Below are positions 1-9,115 of a stretch of 12,811 nt of DNA, piece after piece (position 1 is the stretch's first letter; each line of letters opens with the position of its first letter). The position numbers and the translations under genes were made by a program. The notes under the pieces were generated by a model. The model had not been told where the DNA came from and did not search any database. It saw only the letters and a program-made list of their open reading frames with translations. The stretch is from Bacteroidales bacterium (GTDB taxonomy: Bacteria; Bacteroidota; Bacteroidia; Bacteroidales; JAAUTT01). The stretch lies in the NCBI GenBank assembly GCA_012031335.1, contig JAAUTT010000039.1, forward strand, positions 1 to 12,811, written 5' to 3'.

Positions 1-503
1 TTGAGACTACACTTGTAGAAGGTAAGGTTGCCATTTATCAGAAAACAAAAGAACAGTTGGGTTCAGAGGAGTTTGTGCTGGAAGCAAATCAACGGGCTAC
101 TTTCATAAAAGAGAAAACATCGTTTCAGGTTACCGAAGTTCGGAAGCTGGCCGATGAACTGGCTCCTGAAATCAAAGTTCAGCCCGGTAAAGTTTATATC
201 ATCCCCAAAATTGATCCGGAACCGATTATTGCCTGGAAAGATAACCGTATGGTCATCCGTGGCGAAGAAATGGAATCGCTCGTTGTTAAGCTCGAACGTA
301 AGTACGACGTGAGAATTTTGATAGAGGATGAGTATGTTAAAAAATTCAGATTTACCGGAACCCTCAACGATGAGACGCTTCAGCAGGTGCTCGATGTAAT
401 AAAACTTTCAGCACCAATCGATTATAACATAGAAGGGAAAACTGTTATCATCAAAGAAAATGAACAATCAAGAAAGAGATTCAAGCGATTTCTTAAGAAT
501 TAA
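1..503 (+). CDS. FecR-family anti-sigma factor, C-terminal part (5' end outside window)
   Basis: Inner-membrane anti-sigma regulator that normally holds an ECF sigma factor until a partner TonB-dependent transporter signals. The frame is open from base 3, giving about 166 residues to the TAA at 501-503; the true start lies upstream of the window, and the TTG at 57 is only an internal codon. What is visible is the end of the periplasmic FecR beta domain (VEGKVAIYQ, then LEANQRATF), followed by a DUF4974-type C-terminal domain: IIAWKDNRMVIRGEEME, then LVVKLERKYDVRI, then FRFTGTLNDETLQQVLDVIK, ending in a basic tail. The AWKD(G/N)R motif, about 75 residues into the fragment, is typical of the family. 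A susC gene with an N-terminal STN domain starts 177 nt downstream, the expected signalling partner. The cognate sigma gene should lie just upstream, outside the window. Family assignment is firm; the signal and target promoters are inferred. Confidence 0.93.
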   Translation, partial: ETTLVEGKVAIYQKTKEQLGSEEFVLEANQRATFIKEKTSFQVTEVRKLADELAPEIKVQPGKVYIIPKIDPEPIIAWKDNRMVIRGEEMESLVVKLERKYDVRILIEDEYVKKFRFTGTLNDETLQQVLDVIKLSAPIDYNIEGKTVIIKENEQSRKRFKRFLKN

Positions 504-555
504 ACAATGTGGAACCCTTAAAACAGAGATGCCTATGATATAGATAAAAAAACAA

Positions 556-585
556 GGGGAGTAGCTGTAGCGGCAACAACTCCCC
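556..585 (+). terminator. Hairpin between fecR and susC, possible fecR terminator
   Basis: GGGGAGT at 556-562 pairs perfectly with ACTCCCC at 579-585; a few further pairs are possible inside the 16-nt interval. No good T run follows (the next bases are AAGAAAATT), so it is a weak intrinsic terminator at best. It could instead be a leader hairpin in a susC transcript starting upstream. The remaining ~95 nt to the susC start show no clear TAnnTTTG promoter element, which fits control by an ECF sigma factor. Confidence 0.35.
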
Positions 586-680
586 AAGAAAATTAACAAT
601 TTTAAACTGTCTTTGCTGGAGTTGTGCGCTAACATCAACCTCCGGTAAAGCATTGTCTAACTATTAACTAAGTCAAAAGT

Positions 681-3600
681 ATGGAAAAAAAATGGAATAC
701 TTATAACCTTTCTTCAAAAAGGCAACTTAACAAACTACTACGTTTTATGAAGATTGCAACTCTACTCCTAATCGCATGCACATTAAACATACATGCAACA
801 GTTTACTCGCAGAATACAAAGTTTAGCTACGATTTTCGTGGTAAAACAGTTCGCGAAGTGTTTACCATCCTCGAAAAGAACAGCAATTTCAGGTTTTTTT
901 ATAACGACAACTTTAACTATATCGACCAAAAAGTTGATATAGTAGTTAAGGATCAGAATGTTGAAGAGATACTTTCTCGGATGTTATCTTCTTCTGAAAT
1001 GACTTACAGGGTCCTGGAAAATAATCTTGTTGTTTTAACTCCTTCCGAAAGTGTTACAAACTAAATGTTAAAGGAAAAATAACAGATTCTCAAGGAAATG
1101 CTTTACCCGGAGTTAATATAGTTGTAAAGGGAACAACTATCGGAACAACTACGGATATGGATGGTAATTACAGCATTGAAGTAACCGATCCTAACAGCAC
1201 TTTAGTTTTTTCATATGTGGGATATCTTTCGCAGGAAGTAAGTTTACAAGGCAGGGCATCAATTAATATTTCTCTTGCTGAAGATGTAAAAAATCTGGAA
1301 GAAGTTGTTGTTGTGGGTTACGGCACCCAAAAGAAAAGAGAAGTGACAAGTGCTGTAGCCAGTGTTAAAGAAGAAGATTTTAATAAAGGAGCAATTGTGA
1401 GTTCACCTTTACAACTCGTTCAGGGAAAGGTTGCCGGATTAGCGATTTCAAGAAATAACGGAGGTGATCCCAACTCGGGAGTACAAATGCAATTACGTGG
1501 AGTATCAACAGTTCGCGGAACAGCTGACCTCTCGTAATTATTGACGGAATTCCCGGGGTAATTTAAACACAATTTCACCTGAAGATATAGAATCGATAGA
1601 TGTTTTAAGGGACGGTTCTGCAGCAGCAATTTATGGAACCAGGGGAACTAATGGTGTTGTTATAATTACTACCAAAAAAGGTAAATCAGGTAAACCTATA
1701 GTTGAATATTCGGGATATATGTATACCGAATCTTTTTCTAAAAAACCAAAAGTTCTAATGGTAATGAATGGAGACAATTGAAAACTGATTTTCAGAATTC
1801 AACTAACCAGGCATTGAAAGACAAAGCAGGATCGATTGTGGATTTTGGGGGAAATACCGACTGGTTTGAGGAAATCACCCGTCAGGCTTTGAGTCATGTT
1901 CATAACCTTTCAATTTCAGGTGGAAACGAAAAAACTAATTACTACGCCTCGGTAAACTACCGTAACCTTCAGGGTATGGTAAAACGATCATATAACGATA
2001 TACTCAACGGTCGTCTGTCTTTAGCCCATCTTGGTATGAACGACAAATTAAAATTTGAAATGACGCTTGCCAATACTTTCCGTAAATCGCGCCCTACTGA
2101 TTACGGCGTGTACCGCCAGGCAATGCAGCGTAATCCTACCTTACCAGTTTATAATGAAGATGGTACATACCGCGAGGAATCAGGTTGGGAACTGTTTAAC
2201 CCGGTAGCACAGATTTATCAGAACGAAAATGACCAGCAGCGTAACGAGTTAATGGCAAACGTTCGCGGAACACTGGAAATCGTTAAAGATTTGAAATTTT
2301 CTGTAATGGGTGCAATCCAAAAATATAATGACTTAATGGGTTCTTACGCATATCGAAATTCCTTTGCCAGCATACAAGGAGGTTATAGCGGAGAAGCAAG
2401 CCGCAGCTCAGGCCAATCAGTTGACCGCACATTGGAATCTGTAATAACCTATAACAAATATTTTGGTGGTAAACATAGTTTAAGTCTAATGGCTGGATAT
2501 TCATACCAGGATTTTATGTGGGAGTCATTTGGAGCACGAAACCGTTATTTTATAACCGATGCTTTGACTTACAATAATTTAGGATCTGGTCTTCATTTGC
2601 AGGATGGTACTTTTAAAGACGGTGATATTTGGAGCAATAAAAACTCCAGTAAACTTATCGCTTTTTTTGGCCGGGCTATATACAGTTATGATGATAAATA
2701 CATGTTCACTCTAAGTGCCAGAAGGGAAGGAGCGTCACGTTTTGGCATTAATCATAAATGGGGTCTTTTCCCATCTGTTACCGCCGGATGGAGGTTAAGC
2801 AGGGAAAACTTTATGTCTGGAATAACATGGCTAAGCGATCTTAAGTTGAGAATAGGTTATGGTATTACTGGTAATCAGGGTATATTTAAAGAAGATGGAT
2901 CACCTTTAAATTATGCTTCCCTCGAAAGGCTCGCTCCGGCAGGTATGATGCTGTATAATGGAAAATGGATCAAAGGTTATGGTCCTGACAGCAATCCAAA
3001 TCCAGATTTAAGATGGGAAAAGAAAGCTGAAACTAATTTTGGAATTGATATAGGGGTTTTGGACAATAGGGTTATTGCAAATGTTGATTTTTACCAACGT
3101 TCAACCACTGATCTTATTTTCGACTATGCTGTTCCTGTTCCACCCAACTTATTTAATAAGATGTGGACAAACGTGGGAAAAATAAAAAACCAGGGAGTTG
3201 AAATTACAATTAATGCAATACCGGTAAAAAGTACTAAGTTCTCATGGAATACCAATTTCAATATTTCATACAATAAGAACAAGCTGGTTAGTTTGTCTAA
3301 TGACTTGTACAAAACAGAATATACAGATTTTGAAAACATTGGTGCTCCAGGATTAAACACGACTCCAGCATACCGTCTGGAAGAAGGTTCTCCAATTGGT
3401 AACATGTTTGGTTATGTATTTGCTGGTTTTACTGAAGACGGTAAATGGTTATTTTGGGATAAAGATCATCAGAATAAATTACCTGCTTCGGAAATTAAAT
3501 ACGAAGACAAAAAAGTAATTGGAAATGGTTTGCCAAAATACTGGATGGGATTCACAAATACCTTCAACTATGCTAACTTCGACTTAACGGTATTCCTTAG

Positions 3601-3972
3601 AGGTACTTTCGGATTCGATTTGTTAAATACTCAGAGAATATTCTTCGAAAACAGATACATGGTTCCGGTAAATATTCTGAAAGATGCTCTTGATAGTCCG
3701 GTTGTTGCCGATCCACAATTCTCCGATTATTATGTAGAAAAAGGAGACTATATTAAACTGGATAATGTAACCTTAGGCTATACAATACCTTTTAAAAATA
3801 AATACATACAAAAAGCACGTGTTTATTTGCTACCCAAAATCTGATGACATTTACTAATTACAAAGGTCAGGATCCCGAGCTTCAGATTATGGGGTTAACT
3901 CCCGGTATGGATCGCAGATGGTCGTATCCTGCAACCAGAACTTTCTCTTTAGGTATAAATGTTCTTTTTTAA
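681..3972 (+). CDS. SusC/RagA-type TonB-dependent outer-membrane transporter with STN domain (five frameshifts as written)
   Basis: Outer-membrane beta-barrel that imports oligosaccharides or similar oligomers with its SusD partner, powered by TonB. Order in the repaired protein of about 1,098 aa: basic N-terminus and signal peptide (hydrophobic stretch ~24-37), STN signalling domain (~48-125), CarboxypepD_reg-like domain ([20 protein letters not shown], then [12 protein letters not shown], then FSYVGY), TonB-box region [13 protein letters not shown], plug ([36 protein letters not shown]), then a barrel ending in FSLGINVLF. The frame breaks near 1058-1060, 1528-1529, 1555-1558, 1757-1758 and 3829. 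Each is cured by one added base (A, C, G, A, G), and the total then becomes exactly 1,099 codons. The last segment reads [18 protein letters not shown] after repair, a typical SusC C-terminal motif. The STN domain and the upstream FecR gene suggest transport-coupled sigma-factor signalling. I think the breaks are sequence errors, but a decayed gene is not excluded. Substrate unknown. Confidence 0.93.
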
Positions 3973-3984
3973 CCTCAAAAATTT

Positions 3985-5567
3985 ATGAAGATGTTTAAAC
4001 GTATATCAATAATAGCCGGATTTGCAATTCTTGGAATTGTACAATCATGCACCGATTTGGATGAAAAACTCTATGACACTGTTCTTAAGGATAATTATTA
4101 TAAAACCGAAGCTGAAGTAATTGCTGCCGTAGCTCCCGCCTATGCCGATTTAAGAGGGATTGGAGATACCTGGGAGATGTCTTCACATTGTACCGATCAA
4201 ACTCTTGTTCCTACACGTGGCCGTCACTGGTACAATGGTGGACATATGCAACGTATTCACGAACATACCTGGACTTCAGAAACTCCTCAATTCGACGGGT
4301 TATGGGGATATGGTTTCGACCGTGTGAATAAAGCCAATCAGCTAATTTTCCAGTTAGAACAATTAACGAATTTTGATGCCAAGCTTAAAGCTCAGTTTTT
4401 TGCTGAATTGAAAATTTTACGAGCTTTTGGATATTACTGGCTTATCGATTACTTTGGCAATGTACCCATTGTTGACCGCTTCGATGTTCCTAAGGGTTAT
4501 ATGCCTGCAAACGATCCAGACTTTGCAACAGGCCGCAAAAAAGTATTTGAATTTATCGAAAAAGATATTAAAGATAATATTGCAAGTCTTTCCGATAAAA
4601 AGGATCCTACTACTTATGGCCGATTTAACAAATGGGCTGCTAGTGCCATGCTTGCAAAACTTTATATAAATGCTCAAACATGGACAGGTACCAGTAAATG
4701 GGACGAGTGTATCGCTGCATGCGATGTTATTATCAATCAGGGAGGCTTTGAGCTGGAAGGTAACATATTTAATAATTTCCTTGCCAAAAATGAAGGATCA
4801 AAGGAAAATATTTTTGTAATTCCTTACGACGAAACCCGCACCGATTGGGGATTGTTATTCTACTGGCAAGGTCACCACTATGCCGTGCAGAAAAAATATA
4901 ATACCGCTAACGGTCCATGGAATGGTTTCTGTGCATTGCCTTCGTTTATTAAGTCGTTTAATCCGGCCGACCGTCGTCTCAATGGTTGGTTAATAGGTAA
5001 GCAATATTCGTCGACAGGGGAAATATTGAAATGCTCTGAAGAAAGTGCACCAAATCCGCTGGAATTAACAGTAGATTTTAAAAATATTTTTGACCCTGAG
5101 GATAAAACTGTTTACAACCATACCAATGCTAAAGAATATTTCGGAGCAAGGTTTGTAAAATACGAAATTGCTGCTCTACCTTCCTGGTGTATGGGAAACG
5201 ATTTAGCTGTCTATCGTTATGCCGATATTTTAATGTTAAAGGCCGAAGCTTTGATGAGAAAAAATGGCGGAGTTGCAACACAGGAAGCTGTTAATCTTGT
5301 AAATCAGGTTCGTTCACGATCATTCGAGACCGACCCCTCTCCATACACAACTGCCACATTAACTTTAGATGCTCTTCTTCAGGAAAGAGGATGGGAATTT
5401 TATCACGAAGGAATGCGTCGGAACGACCTTGTCCGTTTTGGAAAATTTATAAAGGGTACATGGGAATTCTTTGATCGATCGGGCGAACAGGAATACAGAA
5501 ATACATTTCCAATTCCACAACTTAAGATAAATGCTAATCCTAATTGAAACAAAACCCATCTTATTAG
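3985..5567 (+). CDS. SusD/RagB-type surface glycan-binding lipoprotein (one frameshift near the stop as written)
   Basis: Surface lipoprotein that forms the lid of the SusC channel and binds the imported glycan. It starts 12 nt after the susC stop, so the two are co-transcribed. The start ATG gives a lipoprotein signal MKMFKRISIIAGFAILG ending in the lipobox region VQSC with lipidated Cys22. Family landmarks: N-terminal helices (YYKTEAEVIAAVAPAYADLR), the motif FFAELKILRAFGYYWLIDYF followed by GNVPIVD around 135-160, ADILMLKAEALMR near 413-425, and the C-terminal ERGWEFYHEGMRRNDLVRF. As written the frame stops at 5547 after NANPN. Adding one T to the TT at 5544-5545 gives NANPNLKQNPSY and a TAG at 5565-5567, the canonical SusD ending (usually NPN..QNPGY), for 527 aa in total. 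A truncated second susD tail follows at once. Ligand unknown. Confidence 0.93.
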
Positions 5568-5826
5568 TTTAGTTAATGATATCCGCAAACGTGCTTTCAC
5601 TCCTGAAAAACCTCTTACTGACGTTACTTTGGATGATATTCGTAAGGAACGTCGATATGAATTTGCTTGGGAAATGATGAGTCGTCAGGATAATATCCGT
5701 TTCGGTACTTTCCTTGATGCTGTTCCAGGTTGGAGAGGTACTAGCGAAGCCAAACGTTTATTATTCCCGATTCCAATGGATGCTATGGATGTTAATCCAG
5801 GATTGACTCAGAATCCAGGATACTAA
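5568..5826 (+). pseudogene. Orphan C-terminal remnant of a second SusD gene
   Basis: Right behind the repaired stop of the full susD lies an open stretch encoding only the last ~85 residues of another SusD protein. It contains LVNDIRKRAF, then TLDDIRKERRYEFAWEMMSR, then QDNIRFGTFLDAVPGW, and ends LLFPIPMDAMDVNPGLTQNPGY (given here as LLFPIPMDAMDV and NPGLTQNPGY). These align with LVNQVRSRSF, LLQERGWEFYHEGMRRNDLVRF and FPIPQ..NANPN of the upstream gene but are clearly divergent, so this is not a recent copy. There is no signal peptide, no N-terminal three quarters and no credible start; the only early candidate is TTG at 5629. The reading frame happens to match the frame of the upstream gene as written, with a TGA between them. 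Best read as the scar of a deletion that removed most of a second susD (and possibly its susC), or as an assembly junction. Not expected to make a functional protein. Confidence 0.85.
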
Positions 5827-5845
5827 TCTTAACCATTTCATATAA

Positions 5846-5885
5846 AAATGGGTACTTTCTTAAGGGGAGTACCCATTTATTTTTC
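5846..5885 (+). terminator. Intrinsic terminator of the susC-susD operon
   Basis: AAATGGGTACT at 5846-5856 pairs perfectly over 11 bp with AGTACCCATTT at 5868-5878, with an 11-nt loop, and is followed by ATTTTTCG. It lies 20 nt after the stop of the susD remnant. The A-rich bases on the left side (AAAAA) also make it a plausible terminator for minus-strand transcription, so it may separate the susCD operon from the convergent DUF6029 operon in both directions. Confidence 0.8.
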
Positions 5886-6007
5886 GCACCAAAAAAACAT
5901 TTCATTTCTGTCATATCAAGTCGATTAAAGTCCATCGTATTGACAAACAATAATTTCCGATATTGCTTCTTTAGTTTGCTATGCTTCTTTTGTTTAGAGA
6001 AATTCCC

Positions 6008-7473
6008 CTAAAACCTGCTAGTTAACCGAAGCTCCACTCCTGTGAAATCGAGTACCTCGTAGCAAACGCCGGCATTGCAGGCGGGTCCGCCGCGACGGCT
6101 TCCGGCAAACAGTAACACATTGTTGTCCGGGTTTATCTGGTATTTGACCGACGAGGCCAGCCATACTTTGCTTTTACTTTCCATGATAAATGAATCGTTG
6201 CTCCATTCGGTTGTGGCATTTACAATTATTTTCGACCCAAAAGCATAGCCAAGGTTGAGGATATGATTTTGAACCCGTTGTTTCAGTCTCACAAAGGTCT
6301 GGAATTCATAATCGGTCCTGAAAGACCCGGTTTCGGACATTTTCCAGTCGATATATGTACCGGCCGATATTCTTTGCTCTTCCTGCTTGAATGGATCCTC
6401 AGCATAATCGGCAAAGACTTTCATATTATGATTTGTAAATACATAAAAATCGTATTCAAGAAAATATTCCTGAAACGAGAACATTTTGCCAAAATCGTTA
6501 ACAGCCAGGGTATTATTAAACGTCAGCACAGAGCCGTTATCAAATGTATAAAACAGTTCGAGCTGGTATCCTTTTCGTTCAGCGGTTGCAGCACATGGGT
6601 ACTGCGGTTGAGTACCCTGTAACTGTGTTCTTTTACCAAAGCCGGTGGTTCGTTTATTCCGGCACCTAACAGAAAATTGTTGTAATATTTATATTCCGAA
6701 CTTATACCCAGGCGATCGAATGAAAAATTAAGGCTTCCGTAGAAAGCATAAGGTACCTGGTTTGAAAAATCGTTGAGATTATAATTACTTGTATTTTTTG
6801 CAAATTCCATATAATAGGAAACTTTGGGAGAAAAGTTACCCGACAGGGAAAGCATATTGTAAACCGATGTCTGGTTCTTATTTGTAAGTCGCATCAGCGA
6901 TGTTCCTATGGTATGCTTTTTCTGGGTATAGTCGGCATAAAGAACATCCGTGTTATCGGGCCGTCGAACCTTATCGTCGTAAGTGGGTGGAAAAACATAA
7001 CTGAGGGGCCTGCCCGACAGCAGCTTAAAGGAGAAGTTCTTTATCCGGTATTTAATGTTAAATCCCAATATATCGCGGTTGAAATAATGACGCGAACGGT
7101 AACTTATATCTTCGAGCACTGCTCCCGGTATCTCAAACGATCGTAAAAGCAGGCCTCTTCCTATGGTTTCGTAGAAATTGCCAATCTTAACTTCGAGCGG
7201 ATCGCTGGTGTATTGCAGCGAATATTGGGTGAGTTTAAGATAATTCCTGCTCTCGAATGGCGATTGATATTGTTCAAGCGTGATTGCTCCTGTAAACTTT
7301 TTCTGGCTGTATTTTACCACAGCCCTGTCGTAAACCGCCGAGAAACGGGATGTGTCGCCGGGAATTTTTCCATATTGATATTCCAGCAGGTTAGAGCCGT
7401 TTATCTGTCCCCTGGCCGATGTACAAGTTGAAAAAATCCCTAATATGATAATAATTTTTGCTGGTTGAATCAT
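6008..7473 (-). CDS. DUF6029-like outer-membrane beta-barrel protein (one frameshift as written)
   Basis: Predicted outer-membrane protein of unknown function, 488 aa after repair. The N-terminus MIQPAKIIIILGIFS and following residues look like a signal peptide. The rest is made of alternating, aromatic-rich strands typical of barrels, and it ends in LRLTSRF with a terminal Phe, the usual barrel signal. The motif VKIGNFYETIGRGLLLRSFE (about 95-115) matches my recollection of Bacteroidota DUF6029 proteins. The frame breaks at the CC of 6570-6571 (GG on the coding strand). One added G gives EKGYQLELFYTFDNGSVLTF and joins the two halves, with exactly 489 codons. The start ATG lies 1 nt beyond the TlpA stop, so translation is probably coupled. 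Outer-membrane localisation is inferred from pattern and ending. The family name is from memory and has not been searched; the molecular role is unknown. Confidence 0.75.
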
Positions 7474-7474
7474 G

Positions 7475-7957
7475 CTACATTGCTTTTAGATGCTTTTCTA
7501 TTTCTGCGGAAATAACATCCGCATCGCCTGTTACATAACCCTCGTGAATCCAAAGTATTTTACCTTCTCCGTCCACAAGAAGCAGGGTGGGATAGGCCAT
7601 CAGGTTGAGGTCGTTCATCAGGCTGGTGTTGATATCAATTAACACCGGATATTGAATCTGCAACGATTTCACCATGGGGCCCACTTTCGAAATGCTGCGT
7701 GGACCGTCGCAATTGATCCCGATAATCTCCACGCCCTGAGGTTTAAACCGGGAATATAGCTTGTTTAATTCGGGGATAGCCTTATTACAAGGCTTGCACC
7801 AGGTTGCCCAGAAATCGATAAGGGTAAGCTTTTCTCCTTTTAAATCGTTAAACGATTTTTGTTCGTTGGACAAATTTTTCAGTGTGAAATTTTTCACTGT
7901 CTGTGCATTCAAACCCGCTGAAAAAATTAGCAAGCATGTCATAAAAAGAGTTTTCAT
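7475..7957 (-). CDS. Periplasmic TlpA-family thioredoxin-like protein
   Basis: Thiol-disulfide oxidoreductase of the TlpA/ResA type, 160 aa, intact. The signal peptide is MKTLFMTCLLIFSAGLNAQ with cleavage probable after LNAQ, so the protein is exported. The core reads LTLIDFWATWCKPC with active-site cysteines Cys54 and Cys57, and the cis-proline loop is AYPTLLLVD with Pro123. GVEIIGINCD is the usual central strand, and Cys83 there is an extra cysteine. In TlpA/ResA proteins this fold usually reduces specific disulfides in envelope proteins or apocytochromes; the client here is unknown. It sits between the double-thioredoxin lipoprotein gene (98 nt upstream, with a hairpin in the gap) and the DUF6029-like gene, whose ATG is 1 nt past this stop. 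That tight coupling suggests the outer-membrane protein is a functional partner or client. I see no separate promoter. Confidence 0.93.
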   Translation of the reverse strand: MKTLFMTCLLIFSAGLNAQTVKNFTLKNLSNEQKSFNDLKGEKLTLIDFWATWCKPCNKAIPELNKLYSRFKPQGVEIIGINCDGPRSISKVGPMVKSLQIQYPVLIDINTSLMNDLNLMAYPTLLLVDGEGKILWIHEGYVTGDADVISAEIEKHLKAM

Positions 7958-8010
7958 CTGTTTATAATTTAATTCTATTGCTTTTAGTATATGATTGAAC
8001 GATAGCTACC

Positions 8011-8041
8011 TGCCAGCGCGCGTTTGTAACGCGTGCTAGCA
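8011..8041 (-). terminator. Long GC-rich hairpin between double-thioredoxin and tlpA-like genes
   Basis: Bases 8011-8024 pair with 8028-8041 over 14 positions with one mismatch (8014/8038) and one G-T pair (8018/8034), leaving a 3-nt loop TGT. The stem holds CGCGCG-type pairs that are far richer in GC than the surroundings. No T run follows in the minus direction. It is therefore either a partial terminator that lowers expression of the two downstream genes, or an RNA-stabilising or processing hairpin within the operon. It begins 15 nt beyond the stop of the upstream gene. Confidence 0.45.
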
Positions 8042-8055
8042 GATGTCATGAAGAC

Positions 8056-9025
8056 CTACAGCAGCGATTCTACCTTTTGTTTTACAGCAGCTATATCGTT
8101 GGCAGCATTTTGAGTTCCTGTGAAGACTGTTTTGCCGCTTTTGTCAATGACAACCAGCCGGTCGTAGGTTGTTTTATAATCAGCCGCCACCGATGCGGCA
8201 TTCAGCAGCAAGGGAAATGTAACACCCGCTGTTGTTTTGAAAGCCTCGACCGATGCACTGTTGCCGTTCCACTGGTCAAGCCCCAGGATTTGATAATCTG
8301 TTCTCGATTTAAAAGGGGTGAATAGGTTGCTTTCTACATCCGGTCCGGCTGCTTTACACGACGGACAGTTGTTGCCAAAGAAAAAGAGAACTACCACTTT
8401 GTTGGAGTAATCGGACAGTTTTACCTGACTACCGCTGAGCGATGTGAGGGTAAAGCCAGGTGAGCCTTGCATGGATCCCGGAGTGGAAGGACCGAGTAGT
8501 GTCTCAACTTTTTGCTTTACTGTTTCTATGTCGCAGCGGCACCCCTGGTCCCTGAAAAACGATATTGCCGCTTTTGTCTATAACCACCAGCCGGTCGTAG
8601 GTGGTTTTATATTCAGCTGACACCGAAGCCGCATTGAGCAGGAGGGGGAAGCTGACACCGGTTGCTGTTTTAAATGCCTGAACGGATGCTGCATTCCCAT
8701 TCCACTGGTCGAGACCGATAATCTGGTAATCGGTACGCCCGGCAAATGGAGCTGCAAGCATGCTTTCGATGGCTGGAGCAGCCGCCTTGCACGAGGGGCA
8801 GTTATTTCCAAAGAAAAAGAGGACCACCACTTTATCACTATAGTCCGACAACATAACAGGCATTCCGCTTAACGAGCCAAGAGAGAATTCGGGTGCTTCC
8901 ACTTCCATGAGCGGAGTTTTATCTTCATTTTCGTTTTCCTTTTCACAAGCCAAAAGCAAAACCAGTAATAGGGGCAGAAATAGTTTTCCTGTAAAACTAA
9001 GTCCTGACAGGCGGTATTGTTTCAT
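8056..9025 (-). CDS. Lipoprotein with two tandem thioredoxin-like (redoxin) domains (two frameshifts as written)
   Basis: Exported lipoprotein of 323 aa after repair. The N-terminus has a signal ending LPLLLVLLLAC (lipidated Cys27), then an acidic linker EKENENEDK. Domain 1 (~44-178) and domain 2 (~188-322) are about three quarters identical by eye. Each carries LSDYS.KVVVLFFFGNNCPSCKAA with a CPSC redox pair (Cys76/Cys79 in the first), then DYQI.GLDQWNGN, FPLLLNAASV, YKTTYDRLVVIDKSG and VKQKVE.LL. As written the frame breaks between the domains at 8549 and 8532. One added base at each gives FQGTRGAAADIETVKQKVETLL, aligning with FTGTQNAANDIAAVKQKVESLL of domain 2, and exactly 324 codons. The linker GPSTPGSMQGSPGF joins the domains, so the Met at 8472 is internal. 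The lipid anchor is in the inner or outer membrane; which one is unclear. Probable role is envelope thiol-disulfide exchange or peroxide reduction; the substrate is unknown. A TAnnTTTG promoter lies just upstream. Confidence 0.85.
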
Positions 9026-9050
9026 GATTTTAAGTTTTTAAGTTCTGAAA

Positions 9051-9081
9051 CAAAAGTACAGCATTGGTTAGGTCGAATAAA
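9051..9081 (-). promoter_or_regulatory. Bacteroidota-type promoter for the double-thioredoxin operon
   Basis: On the minus strand, TACTTTTG (9058 to 9051) matches the -7 consensus TAnnTTTG exactly. TTTA (9081 to 9078) lies 19 nt upstream at the -33 position (consensus TTTG, 3 of 4). Transcription would start about 20 nt before the ATG at 9025. It sits in the 90-nt gap after the AraC gene, so the three envelope genes can be transcribed independently of the regulator. An AraC site would be expected just upstream, near 9080-9120, but I see no obvious repeat there. Confidence 0.55.
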
Positions 9082-9115
9082 TGGATACTTTTTCCTGAAT
9101 GATGGACAATTTTTC

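Noticed and set aside
57..503. Complete small gene starting at TTG 57
   Set aside because: The FecR domain reads in frame from base 3, so this is the 3' part of a longer gene cut by the window edge.
468..653. Minus-strand frame across the fecR-susC gap
   Set aside because: It overlaps the fecR end, shows no recognisable features and has the look of antisense shadow sequence.
1058..3829. Programmed ribosomal frameshifting in susC
   Set aside because: Five sites in one gene, all needing a missing base rather than a slip at a heptamer, do not fit a programmed mechanism. The same type of break occurs in unrelated neighbours.
8504..9025. Two separate thioredoxin genes (8056-8472 and 8504-9025)
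   Set aside because: The segment between them restores a continuous aligned domain end and linker once two single bases are added. The downstream piece has no signal peptide of its own, and its first Met lies in the linker.
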